From: Planctomycetota bacterium
Lineage (GTDB): Bacteria; Planctomycetota; Planctomycetia; Gemmatales; Gemmataceae
Assembly (NCBI GenBank): GCA_026692965.1
Contig: JAPLNF010000336.1
Coordinates: 12,038 to 53,027 of the forward strand
Length of the DNA stretch: 40,990 bases
Direction of reading: 5' to 3'
Shown: positions 19,822 to 28,932 of the stretch, in pieces
How the letters are laid out: every line of letters starts with the position of its first letter
Numbering within the stretch: position 1 is the stretch's first letter
The notes under the pieces: model-generated
The model's input: only the letters and a program-made list of their open reading frames with translations
What the model was told of the DNA's origin: nothing
The model's database searches: none
Translations under genes and position numbers: made by a program

Positions 19822-20949
19822 ATGACTATTAAAAGAACAAAGTGCCAAGAGTACATTAAAAAAATAAGTAATAAGAAAATTGAACCCCCAGCTTTGGTTG
19901 ATTCTTATTCTTGTAAAAAACTTATTGATGATATTTTTCTTTCTTATAACGCCGGAAGACTTCGTGAAGCATGTCGAATCTATTCCGACAAAATGCTTGC
20001 ATCTGATTGTGTTGTTGGAGTTGCGCTTAGTGGTGCTCTTACTCCTGCGGGCTTAGGAATGTCTTGTCTTGTTCCCCTGATTGAAGCTGGTTTTATTGAT
20101 TGGATTGTAAGCACGGGAGCAAATATTTATCATGATACCCATTTTGCTCTCGGAATGGAGTTGCATCAGTCCCGTCCAGGTTTGGATGATCACCAACTTA
20201 AAGCCCATCAGGTAATAAGGATTTATGATATTGTTTTCGATTACGAGAATTTACTTGGGACTGATTTGTTTTTTCGTCAGTTAAGTCGTGGTGAAGCTTT
20301 TCAAAAAACAATGGGTACTGCGGAATTTCATAATCTTGCTGGGAAGTATCTTTCTGCCCATGAAGAAAAAACTAAAAATGTAGGAAAAAGTTTTCTTGCT
20401 GCTGCTTACCGAGCGGGCGTTCCGGTTTTCACTTCTTCGCCAGGTGATAGCTCCATAGGAATGAATCTTGCGGCTTTACAACTTGAAGGGAATGGTTTGG
20501 CCATTAATCCGCTATTAGATGTTAATCAATCAGCCGCAATAGTATATGAGGCCAAAACTACGGGAAAAAGCGGTGTTTTGATTTTCGGGGGTGGATCGCC
20601 AAAGAATTTTATATTGCAAACTGAACCACAGATTCAGGAAGTCCTTGGTCTTGAAGAGAAAGGGCATGATTACTTTATTCAATTTACCGATGCCAGACCC
20701 GACACTGGTGGTTTAAGTGGGGCAACTCCTCAAGAAGCTATGACTTGGGGTAAAGTGGATGAATCTCAGCTCCCTGATACGGTAACTGCATATGTTGATT
20801 CAACAATAGCCATGCCTTTGCTTTCACTTTATGCACAACAATCATGCAAGCCAAGAAAATTGAGAAGGCTGATGGATAAGTTGCCAGAATTGACGGATAA
20901 AATTACAAAGATTTATTTGTCTAATAAAAAGAAGAATGGCTCTGATTAA
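19822..20949 (+). CDS. Deoxyhypusine synthase-family protein (bacterial DHS-like)
   Basis: DCVVGVALSGALTPAGLG, DWIVSTGANIYHD, PVFTSSPGDSSIGMNLA, QFTDARPDTGGLSGATPQEAMTWGKVD (catalytic-Lys motif WGK). Confidence 0.9.
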   Translation: MTIKRTKCQEYIKKISNKKIEPPALVDSYSCKKLIDDIFLSYNAGRLREACRIYSDKMLASDCVVGVALSGALTPAGLGMSCLVPLIEAGFIDWIVSTGANIYHDTHFALGMELHQSRPGLDDHQLKAHQVIRIYDIVFDYENLLGTDLFFRQLSRGEAFQKTMGTAEFHNLAGKYLSAHEEKTKNVGKSFLAAAYRAGVPVFTSSPGDSSIGMNLAALQLEGNGLAINPLLDVNQSAAIVYEAKTTGKSGVLIFGGGSPKNFILQTEPQIQEVLGLEEKGHDYFIQFTDARPDTGGLSGATPQEAMTWGKVDESQLPDTVTAYVDSTIAMPLLSLYAQQSCKPRKLRRLMDKLPELTDKITKIYLSNKKKNGSD

Positions 20950-22094
20950 AATTGTTGTGCGGCTCTCAAACCTTTATCAAATGAACTTATGATTCCCTCA
21001 ATTGGTTCATGGCCAACTGATACGCGAAGTAATCCCTCTGTTATTTTAAGTTCAATTTTTTGATCCGAAGTCAATTGTCTGTGAGATGTACTCCAAGAGT
21101 GACTTACACTGGTTGACGAGTGACCAAGGCTAGGGCAAAAAGGGATATTGATTGCAGCTTGTAAAAACTTGTTCACTCCTGCCCTGCCCTTTGGAATTTC
21201 AACAGCAATTAAATGTCCTGGAAAGCTGCCAAATTGCTTTAAAGAGATTTCAAAATCTTCGTGGGTTTGTAAGCCTGGAAAGTCTACTCTTGTTTCTTTA
21301 TGGTTTGTTTTTAACCAGGTCGCTAAATCAAAAGCGTTTTTGCAGCTTTGATTTAATCTTAATTGCAATGTTTCTAAACTTCGTGATATGAGCCAACAAT
21401 CAAATGGGCTTGCGTGGAAGCCTAGATCTTTAACAGCTTTAACTATATTTTCTTGTGTGCCATGACTTCCGCCTACATATCCCATGGTTACATCACTATG
21501 ACCACACATGATTTTTGTTAGGCTTTCAATTACAATATCTGCGCCATGATCTAAAGGTTTGCATAGTAAAGGTGTTGCAAAAGTATTATCGACAACCAAA
21601 TGTGTTTTGTTCTTTTTTGTAAGTAAGCTTATTTCTTTAAGATTAGGTACGCGTAAAGTTGGGTTGGTAATTGTTTCAATGAAAAGAATTGAGGCGGGCG
21701 TTGATAATGCTGATTTAAGTTCGTTTAGGTTGCATTCATCAACGATGTTGCATTGCACACCAAAACGGGCGAAATCTTTTTCTAGAATTTTTAGGGTTCG
21801 TCCGTAAAGCCTCTTCCCTGCAATGATTCTAGTGCCTGATGATAGTAAACCCATGAAAACAGCAGAAATCGCTCCCATTCCGCTGCCTGTAACTATTCCC
21901 CAATCGGCATTGTGTAATTTTGTAATTTCGTTGGCTGTTATCACTGCATTGGGATGGCCATCTCTTGCGTAAATAAATTCTTCGCTAGGATTTAGAATCG
22001 CTTCTTCATACTTATCAAGATCAGCAAATTTGTAGACCGATCCAGGGTAGATGGATGGAACAAGTGTATTTGATTTTTGTAGCATTATTACCAC
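20946..22094 (-). CDS. PLP-dependent Cys/Met metabolism enzyme (cystathionine gamma-synthase / gamma-lyase family)
   Basis: FIETITNPTLRVPNL, LVVDNTFATPLLCKPLDHGADIVIESLTKIMCGHSDVTMG (PLP-Lys). Confidence 0.9.
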   Translation of the reverse strand: MVIMLQKSNTLVPSIYPGSVYKFADLDKYEEAILNPSEEFIYARDGHPNAVITANEITKLHNADWGIVTGSGMGAISAVFMGLLSSGTRIIAGKRLYGRTLKILEKDFARFGVQCNIVDECNLNELKSALSTPASILFIETITNPTLRVPNLKEISLLTKKNKTHLVVDNTFATPLLCKPLDHGADIVIESLTKIMCGHSDVTMGYVGGSHGTQENIVKAVKDLGFHASPFDCWLISRSLETLQLRLNQSCKNAFDLATWLKTNHKETRVDFPGLQTHEDFEISLKQFGSFPGHLIAVEIPKGRAGVNKFLQAAINIPFCPSLGHSSTSVSHSWSTSHRQLTSDQKIELKITEGLLRVSVGHEPIEGIISSFDKGLRAAQQF

Positions 22095-22987
22095 ACTAGT
22101 TTTTTAGCGGCTTTAAATATTCCCTTACTTTGTTCCGTTTTGTTTGGGTTCATACCTAGTTTTATAATTTGGTTCATAGTTTCATCTTCAGATTTTAATG
22201 TGGTTTTTTGAAGGTATACATACCAAAATGATGCCGCAATTGAACCATCGAGATCAAATACATAGATCGGCTGTAGTGATGAATTCTGCAGTTTTGAAAT
22301 TTCAATATTAAATCTTTCTGCACTTATATTTGATTCTTCCAGTAGTAACAAATTTAATTTCATTCCTCGTTTTTCAAATAGTGAAGTGATTGCCTTTGTT
22401 TCTTGTGTTGAGGAGTGGATGAATAATGCGGATTTAAATTTTTCTTTAACTAACCAATCTATGCCGTCCGGATAGGGTAATAATCCGATTGCAACTGAGT
22501 TATTTATTAATGAATAACCAGGAATATCTAAAGGCTGGTTTTTCCCGATTAGGTTTTTAGGTTCCGTTTCAGTTTTTGAAATAGGTGGTTCTTTTGATTC
22601 CGTAGGCTTTTCTTCAGTTGGCTTTAAGGTTGCATGACCTGCCGCTGATTCTGGTGGAAGAAGTTTAATCGAACCAGCATACGGAGGTGTTTTTACTTTT
22701 TGCGATATGGACCCATTTGGCACAGAATTTAAAGCCGGCGATGGGTTAGGAATGGGTGCACTAGGGTTGGGGTAGTATTGTGGTAATGGATCCGAAGGGG
22801 CAGGACCTATCCCTATTGGCGCTGGAGTAGATATCGGTAGTGCCGTTGGGGGGCTGTCGTTAAGGTTCTTGGGGCTGCGCAAGGTTCCGAATAGCTTGAA
22901 GCTTCCCGAACTTGGGCGTTGAGATTGTTGATTACAGCCAACCGTTAGAAGTAAGCATCCAGTTATCGTGATCGCATAAAATTTCAT
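22088..22987 (-). CDS. Proline-rich lipoprotein with C-terminal degenerate DSP/PTP-like domain
   Basis: MKFYAITITGCLLLTVGCNQQ lipobox; Pro-rich linker; C-terminal PIYVFDLDGSIAASFWYVYL at the position of a phosphatase P-loop. Confidence 0.6.
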   Translation of the reverse strand: MKFYAITITGCLLLTVGCNQQSQRPSSGSFKLFGTLRSPKNLNDSPPTALPISTPAPIGIGPAPSDPLPQYYPNPSAPIPNPSPALNSVPNGSISQKVKTPPYAGSIKLLPPESAAGHATLKPTEEKPTESKEPPISKTETEPKNLIGKNQPLDIPGYSLINNSVAIGLLPYPDGIDWLVKEKFKSALFIHSSTQETKAITSLFEKRGMKLNLLLLEESNISAERFNIEISKLQNSSLQPIYVFDLDGSIAASFWYVYLQKTTLKSEDETMNQIIKLGMNPNKTEQSKGIFKAAKKLVW

Positions 22988-23180
22988 AAATAGCTCCGTT
23001 TGTCTTTGAATTACCATTAAACCAAAAAACAATAGTTTTCTTTTTTAAAATACTTGCCATAAAGTCAAATATTTTTAAAGGGATTAGGGTTATGCGAGTT
23101 TTAACGGTGTTTACTGCGATAAAACCAAATCAATTTGAATTCTAAGGTTCTTGGGGCCCTATTTTGATTTAAGTTTACAT

Positions 23181-23230
23181 TAGAACTTAAGAGGGAGGGG
23201 ATTTATTAGCAACTATTCTTCTTAAGTCTA
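23181..23230. repeat. Inverted repeat / hairpin upstream of xerD
   Basis: TAGaACTTAAGAGGGA (23181-23196) pairs with TTCTTCTTAAGTCTA (23216-23230), one bulged A, two G-U pairs. Confidence 0.75.
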
Positions 23231-23250
23231 AAAGCAGTAATAGGATACAT

Positions 23251-24180
23251 ATGGCTAGTTTTAAAGAAACAATTGCTGATCTTAACGCCCAAATAACTTT
23301 ATTTGGTTCTTTTTTAAAAACTGAGCGTTCTGTATCAAAAAACACTTATGTCAGTTATTTGCGAGACCTAAAAAAATACTTTGAGTGGTCGTTGGAGCGC
23401 AAAATAACTAAGTGCATGAATCCGTCTCTGGATGATCTTTTGAATTTTGTTGAATATTTGAAAGAAAAAGCATTAGCCCATTCAAGTATAGCTAGGCATT
23501 TAATTTCATTAAAAAACTTCTTCCGTTTTCTACGAATGGAAGAGAAAAGCACAAATCAATCTGTTGAATTGCTAGAAGCGCCTGCACTTTGGACAAGAAT
23601 ACCCTTCGTTTTAAGCCCCGAGTCAGTAACAACATTATTAGAAGCTCCGAGTTTGGAAGACCGTTATTTTTTAAGGGATCGTGCTATTTTGGAATGCCTT
23701 TATGCCACTGGTTGTAGGGTTTCTGAAGTCGTAAATATGGAACTTAAAGATCTTCACCTTGATTCCAGTTTTATTACATGCACCGGAAAAGGTCGAAAAC
23801 AACGAATTGTTCCCTTGGGTAAAAAAGCGATTTTGGCAATCAGGGATTATCTTCAAAATTTAAGACCATTGCTCGTGAAGATTCAAGCAAGCACAAGTAT
23901 GGTTTTTGTGAGCAAAGCTGGTAAGCCACTAAACCGGGTCATTATTTGGAAGCAAGTAAAAAAATATGCTTTAAAATCAGGGTTAAACGGAAAAATTAGC
24001 CCTCATACCCTCAGGCATAGTTTTGCTACCCATCTTTTGTCAGGCGGGGCTGACCTTAGGGCTGTTCAAGATATGTTGGGTCATTCGAATATTCGGACAA
24101 CGCAACTGTATACACATGTTGACAGAAATAGGCTTAAATTAATTCATTCCAAATTTCATCCCCGCGGAAATAAAAAATAG
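23251..24180 (+). CDS. xerD: Tyrosine recombinase, XerC/XerD type
   Basis: SAM-like N-domain; ATGCRVSEVVNMELKDL, SPHTLRHSFATHLLSGGADLRAVQDMLGHSNIRTTQLYTHV (R-HxxR-H-Y). Confidence 0.9.
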   Translation: MASFKETIADLNAQITLFGSFLKTERSVSKNTYVSYLRDLKKYFEWSLERKITKCMNPSLDDLLNFVEYLKEKALAHSSIARHLISLKNFFRFLRMEEKSTNQSVELLEAPALWTRIPFVLSPESVTTLLEAPSLEDRYFLRDRAILECLYATGCRVSEVVNMELKDLHLDSSFITCTGKGRKQRIVPLGKKAILAIRDYLQNLRPLLVKIQASTSMVFVSKAGKPLNRVIIWKQVKKYALKSGLNGKISPHTLRHSFATHLLSGGADLRAVQDMLGHSNIRTTQLYTHVDRNRLKLIHSKFHPRGNKK

Positions 24181-24240
24181 CATGATTTTTACTTTATAAT
24201 TTGTTATTAAATAGTAAGTTCAATTTTTATCGATGTTTCT

Positions 24241-24268
24241 TTGTTTAAATCATATGGTTAACTATAAT
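24241..24268 (+). promoter_or_regulatory. Candidate promoter for the nuo operon
   Basis: TTGTTT (24241-24246), 16-nt spacer, TATAAT (24263-24268); 54 nt before nuoA ATG. Confidence 0.45.
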
Positions 24269-24322
24269 GATTTTTAATGATGGAGCATGGTGTTTTTAGA
24301 CTAAAGAAAAGGTTTCAAGGTC

Positions 24323-24715
24323 ATGGATTTTGATCTTTCAACATATTATCCGATTTTTATTTACGCAGTGTTTGTATTCGGTTTTGCAATTTCTGCACTT
24401 ACCGTTTCTCACATATTGAGCCCGAATAAAAAGACTTCAGTCAAAAACATGCCTTATGAATCAGGCATGGATCCTTTTGGTGATGCAAAAAAACAGTTTG
24501 ATGTTAAATTTTACCTCATCGCCATTCTTTTTCTGGTGTTTGATGTAGAACTTTTATTTTTATACCCTTGGGCTGTTTCAGCTTATGCTCCAGGGATGGC
24601 TACTTTGCCCTCAGTTTTTCTTGGGCCTGCTTTTGTTGAAGTACTTTCATTCGTTTTTGTTCTTTTCATTGGTTATATTTATGCTTGGAAAGCGGGAGTC
24701 TTTCAATGGCGCTAG
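24323..24715 (+). CDS. nuoA: NADH-quinone oxidoreductase subunit A
   Basis: MPYESGMDPFGDAKKQFDVKFYLIAILFLVFDVELLFLYPWA. Confidence 0.96.
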   Translation: MDFDLSTYYPIFIYAVFVFGFAISALTVSHILSPNKKTSVKNMPYESGMDPFGDAKKQFDVKFYLIAILFLVFDVELLFLYPWAVSAYAPGMATLPSVFLGPAFVEVLSFVFVLFIGYIYAWKAGVFQWR

Positions 24716-25293
24716 AATTTTTGAAAGATAATTTTGTTGTTACTAAGTTAGATTATCTTGCTAGCTGGTGCAGAAAGTACAGCTTGTTTCCTATGCCTTT
24801 CGCTACTGCATGTTGCGGAATTGAGCTAATGGCAACTGGGGCAAGTAAACATGATATTTCTCGATTTGGTGCAGAAGCATTTCGTTTTTCTCCTCGGCAA
24901 TGCGATTTAATGATCGTTGCGGGCAGAGTTGTAATGAAAATGGTTCCTGTTATGCAGCGAATTTGGCAACAAATGCCGGAACCAAAATGGTGCATCTCGA
25001 TGGGCGCATGTGCATCAAGTGGTGGGGTTTTTGATACTTACGCAGTGGTGCAAGGGATCGATCGATTTATTCCTGTTGATATTTATGTGCCTGGCTGTCC
25101 ACCAAGGCCTGAACAGTTGTTGCAGGGGATTATCGATCTGCAGGAAAAAATCGCAAATACGGGAACTATTTTTGGGACAGAGTTCGGTAAGAGGAATGTT
25201 TACGAAGGGCCAAGGCCACTGAGTAAATTTTTATCACCGGATCAAAGTGTTCAAGCACCTGCAAATTTCCGAAGTTCCACTAGAACAATTTAG
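24706..25293 (+). CDS. nuoB: NADH-quinone oxidoreductase subunit B
   Basis: FATACCGIELMATG, CDLMIVAG, CISMGACASSGGVFDTYAVVQGIDRFIPVDIYVPGCPPRPEQLL; ATG at 24706 (track ORF begins upstream). Confidence 0.96.
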   Translation: MALEFLKDNFVVTKLDYLASWCRKYSLFPMPFATACCGIELMATGASKHDISRFGAEAFRFSPRQCDLMIVAGRVVMKMVPVMQRIWQQMPEPKWCISMGACASSGGVFDTYAVVQGIDRFIPVDIYVPGCPPRPEQLLQGIIDLQEKIANTGTIFGTEFGKRNVYEGPRPLSKFLSPDQSVQAPANFRSSTRTI

Positions 25294-25314
25294 TTTGATT
25301 TTAAGGGGTTTACT

Positions 25315-25818
25315 TTGAGTTTTGCTGATATCAAAGAAAAATTGACTGCTAAGTTTGAAAAACTGAACCTAGAATATTCATCCTTCAGGGATAATGACAG
25401 GGTTATAGTTCCACCTTCTGATCTTTTTGAAATTTTAAGCTTCCTAAAAACAACTTTTTGTTTTGATATGCTCATCGATTTGTCTGCAGCGGATTATCTG
25501 CATTTGCAAGGAGCAACCCATCGTTACGGTGTTTGGTACGCTCTTTTAAACGTTGAAAATGGCGAAAGATTGATTGTTAAAACCCATCTTGATGACCCTG
25601 ATCCTAGGCTTCCGTCGATGTATGATTTGTGGAAGGGCGCAGATTGGATGGAGCGCGAAGTTTACGATATGTATGGGATTGAATTTGATGGGCATCCTGA
25701 TCTTCGAAGGATTTTGTTGCCTGATGAATTTGTAGCTTTTCCTCTGCGCAAAGATTACCCTTTGCGTGGGATGGGTGAAAGGCACAATTTTCAATCTGTT
25801 ATTCGTTCTGAAGCGTGA
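25315..25818 (+). CDS. nuoC: NADH-quinone oxidoreductase subunit C
   Basis: WKGADWMEREVYDMYGIEFDGHPDLRRILLPDEFVAFPLRKDYPLRG; TTG start preceded by AAGGGG. Confidence 0.94.
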   Translation: MSFADIKEKLTAKFEKLNLEYSSFRDNDRVIVPPSDLFEILSFLKTTFCFDMLIDLSAADYLHLQGATHRYGVWYALLNVENGERLIVKTHLDDPDPRLPSMYDLWKGADWMEREVYDMYGIEFDGHPDLRRILLPDEFVAFPLRKDYPLRGMGERHNFQSVIRSEA

Positions 25819-25835
25819 TATTGGAGTAGGATTAA

Positions 25836-27059
25836 ATGCCTTTAAATTTGGCTGATGCCATTCCTGAAACAAGTTCGCCTGAAAGAGAGTTTCTATGGAC
25901 ACTCAATTTCGGTCCACAGCATCCTGCTACCCATACTACTTTGCGTTTAATTCTGACTCTTGATGGCGAAGTAGTAGTTCATGCAATTCCTGATATAGGT
26001 TTTTTACACAGTGGTTTTGAAAAGCTAGGTGAGCATCTTGATTTTAATCAGTATGTAACCATAGTTGATCGAATGAATTATATTTCCCCCGTATCCAATG
26101 AAATATCTTGGCACCATGCGGTAGAAAAATTACTGGACATTGATCTCACTCCTCGCTGCAAATATATTCGCACGATTTTTGCTGAATTAATGCGGATTCA
26201 TGATCATCTTGTTTGCTGTGGGGCAGCAGCTTTAGATCTTGGTGCCTTCACTGCTTTCTTGTACGCATTCAATTTGCGCGAAAAAATCAATGATATTTCT
26301 GAAGTTGCTAGTGGGCAGAGGTTTCACCCTAGTTACACCAGAGTTGGTGGTTTACTTTGTGACGTTGATGATGTTTGGATTACAAAAGTTAGAGCTTTTA
26401 TTAAATTGTTCTATGCAGCCTATGCTGACTTAATGAAGCTTCTCCAAAGAAATCGAATCTTTGTTGACCGAACTAGGGGCGTTGGAGTTCTCACTAAAGA
26501 AGAAGCAATTAATCGCAGTGCGACTGGCCCAATCGCTAGAGCTAGTGGTGTTACCCGCGATCTACGAAAAGATCAGCCTTATCTTGCTTATAAAGATTTT
26601 GATTTTAAAGTTGTTTGTTCTACTGAGGGTGATTGCTATGCACGCTTTCTCGTCCGAATGGAAGAGATGGTTCAGAGTATTAAAATCATAACCCAAGCCA
26701 TTGAGAACATTCCTTCAGGCCCAATTAACATTGATGTTAATTCGAAATTCGTGGTTCCAAACCAGATGTCGGTTTATCGAAGTATTGAAGGTTTGATTCA
26801 ACATTTTGAACTTCATATGACTAATCGGCAATGGGAAACTCCTAAAGAGGAGATCTATGCTGCCACAGAATCCCCGAATGGTGAGTTAGGGTTTTATATT
26901 GTTTCCGATGGGTCTGGGGTGGCATACCGAGCAAGAACAAGGCCACCATCTTTTGTTCATTTTTCTTTGTTTCCGCATTTGATTGTTGGTCATCAAATTA
27001 GTGATATTCCAGCAGTTTTAGGCAGTATCAATATCATTGCAGCGGAGTTGGACCGATGA
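25836..27059 (+). CDS. nuoD: NADH-quinone oxidoreductase subunit D
   Basis: NFGPQHPATHTTLRLILTLDGEVV, DIGFLHSGFEKLGEH; C-terminal DIPAVLGSINIIAAELDR. Confidence 0.96.
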   Translation: MPLNLADAIPETSSPEREFLWTLNFGPQHPATHTTLRLILTLDGEVVVHAIPDIGFLHSGFEKLGEHLDFNQYVTIVDRMNYISPVSNEISWHHAVEKLLDIDLTPRCKYIRTIFAELMRIHDHLVCCGAAALDLGAFTAFLYAFNLREKINDISEVASGQRFHPSYTRVGGLLCDVDDVWITKVRAFIKLFYAAYADLMKLLQRNRIFVDRTRGVGVLTKEEAINRSATGPIARASGVTRDLRKDQPYLAYKDFDFKVVCSTEGDCYARFLVRMEEMVQSIKIITQAIENIPSGPINIDVNSKFVVPNQMSVYRSIEGLIQHFELHMTNRQWETPKEEIYAATESPNGELGFYIVSDGSGVAYRARTRPPSFVHFSLFPHLIVGHQISDIPAVLGSINIIAAELDR

Positions 27060-27535
27060 GCTCACTGAAGCCTGAAATTGTTGAAAAGATAAAAAGTTTG
27101 ATACCTCTTTACCCTGCAAAGCAAGCTGTAACTCTTCCTGCTTTGCACCTTGTTCAGGATCAAGAGCGCTGTGTTTCTCAGCAAGCAATTGTTGAAATTG
27201 CTGCTCTCCTTGAACTTAGCCCAGCAGAAATTCATGACACCATGAGTTTTTATGGTTTCTTTAAAACTGAATCAAATCCTTTGGGCAAATGCAGGCTTTG
27301 GGTTTGTCGCAGCCTTGCTTGTGATCTCCGCGGGGCTGATGATCTGCTCAATAAATTGATTACTAAATTGGATGTTGCACCCGGGCAAACAACCAAAGAT
27401 GGCATGTTTACACTTGAAGAAGCGGAATGCATCGGAGCTTGTGAAGGTGCTCCTTGTGTTTTAATTAACGATGTACATTCTCTTAATGTTTTTGATGCCG
27501 ATAGATTAATTGATGATATTCGAAAAAAGCTTTAG
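27056..27535 (+). CDS. nuoE: NADH-quinone oxidoreductase subunit E ([2Fe-2S])
   Basis: CRSLAC ... CIGACEGAP ligand motifs; ATGA overlap with nuoD. Confidence 0.95.
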   Translation: MSSLKPEIVEKIKSLIPLYPAKQAVTLPALHLVQDQERCVSQQAIVEIAALLELSPAEIHDTMSFYGFFKTESNPLGKCRLWVCRSLACDLRGADDLLNKLITKLDVAPGQTTKDGMFTLEEAECIGACEGAPCVLINDVHSLNVFDADRLIDDIRKKL

Positions 27536-27566
27536 ATTGTTATTGTTCTAGGCTAAAGGGGTAATT

Positions 27567-28904
27567 ATGGCAAAATTCGAGCCAGTACTTTTGAAAAGAA
27601 TTGCTAAAGATAACAGCGATCATATCGACTCGTACATTGCAGATGGTGGCTATCTTGGGTTGAAAAAAGTTCTAAAAGATATGGCTCCTGCTCAAGTGAT
27701 TGATTTGGTGAAAGCTTCAGGTTTAAGAGGTAGAGGTGGTGCCGGTTTTCCAACAGGGCTCAAATGGACTTTCTTGCCTAAAGATCATCCAGGTCCAATC
27801 TATCTTTGCATCAATGCTGATGAGAGTGAACCCTGCACATTTAACAATCGCGTCTTAATGGAAAAAGATCCTCACCAAGTTCTCGAGGGTATTATCCTTA
27901 CGAGTTACGCTGTTGGTGCAAGTAAAACTTTTATTTATGTGCGATACGAATATGGTGACGCATACCGATCCATGGAACGCGCCGTGCAACAGGCGTATGA
28001 CAAAGGTTTACTTGGGAAAAACATTCAAGGCTCTTCTTTTAGCCTTGAGGCTGTTATGCATAAAGGTGCAGCAGCTTACATTTGTGGTGAAGAAACTGGT
28101 CTAATTGAAAGCTTGGAAGGTAAAAGGGCTTGGCCTAGGATTAAGCCCCCGTTTCCAGCTATTGAAGGGGCTTTTCGAAAACCAACTATTGTGAATAACA
28201 TTGAAACGGTTTCTTGTGTTAAGAACATTATCGATTTAGGTGCTGATTGGTTTAAATCCATCGGTATTCCACCTGATCCCACAAATCCTAGAGATGCTGG
28301 CAGTTATGGGCCAAAGTTGTACTGCGTTAGCGGGCATGTTAATCGCCCTGGCCTTGTTGAATTACCGATGGGGATTTCTGTTCGCGAGTTGATTACCGAG
28401 CATGGCGGGGGTGTTTGGAAAAACCGTAAAGCCAAAGGGGTTATTCCTGGTGGGAACAGCATGGGCTTTATGACCGAAGCTGAGCTTGATACTAAGTTGG
28501 ACTTTAATGGGCCTGGCAAAGTTGGTTGCTTGGGCCTTGGTACTGGTGCTGTTACTGTTTTTGATGATCAAACAAGTATTGTCGATGTCCTTTACAATAT
28601 TTGTAGATTCTTTGCTCATGAATCTTGTGGCCAGTGCACTCCTTGCAGGGAAGGCACTGCTTGGATGTTTAAAATCATCGATAGAATTCGCAAAGGCCAT
28701 GGTAGGATTGAAGACCTTAATATTCTTGAAGAGGTAGGAAATCAAATTGGCACCATGCCAGGCACTACTATTTGTGGATTAGCTGATGGTGCTGGTTGGC
28801 CTGTTAAAAATGCTATTCGAAAATATCGTAATGAGTTTGAGTCTTATATTAAAAATGGTGATAAGAAAGTTAGAACTTTGAATTTGCAAATGTCTCACCA
28901 TTAA
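27567..28904 (+). CDS. nuoF: NADH-quinone oxidoreductase subunit F
   Basis: GLRGRGGAGFPTGLKW, NADESEPCT, ESCGQCTPCREGTAWM. Confidence 0.97.
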   Translation: MAKFEPVLLKRIAKDNSDHIDSYIADGGYLGLKKVLKDMAPAQVIDLVKASGLRGRGGAGFPTGLKWTFLPKDHPGPIYLCINADESEPCTFNNRVLMEKDPHQVLEGIILTSYAVGASKTFIYVRYEYGDAYRSMERAVQQAYDKGLLGKNIQGSSFSLEAVMHKGAAAYICGEETGLIESLEGKRAWPRIKPPFPAIEGAFRKPTIVNNIETVSCVKNIIDLGADWFKSIGIPPDPTNPRDAGSYGPKLYCVSGHVNRPGLVELPMGISVRELITEHGGGVWKNRKAKGVIPGGNSMGFMTEAELDTKLDFNGPGKVGCLGLGTGAVTVFDDQTSIVDVLYNICRFFAHESCGQCTPCREGTAWMFKIIDRIRKGHGRIEDLNILEEVGNQIGTMPGTTICGLADGAGWPVKNAIRKYRNEFESYIKNGDKKVRTLNLQMSHH

Positions 28905-28932
28905 TTGACCTATTTATTATCGGAGCTTTTGG

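Noticed and set aside
23092-23145. 17-aa small ORF (MRVLTVFTAIKPNQFEF) upstream of xerD
   Set aside because: Has a GGGATTAGGG-like upstream stretch but is too short to support without comparative or ribosome data.
16085-24180. Possible mobile or defence island (peptidases, receiver, Xer recombinase)
   Set aside because: The recombinase looks like housekeeping XerC/D; no direct repeats, tRNA target, transposase, phage or nuclease genes were seen around it.
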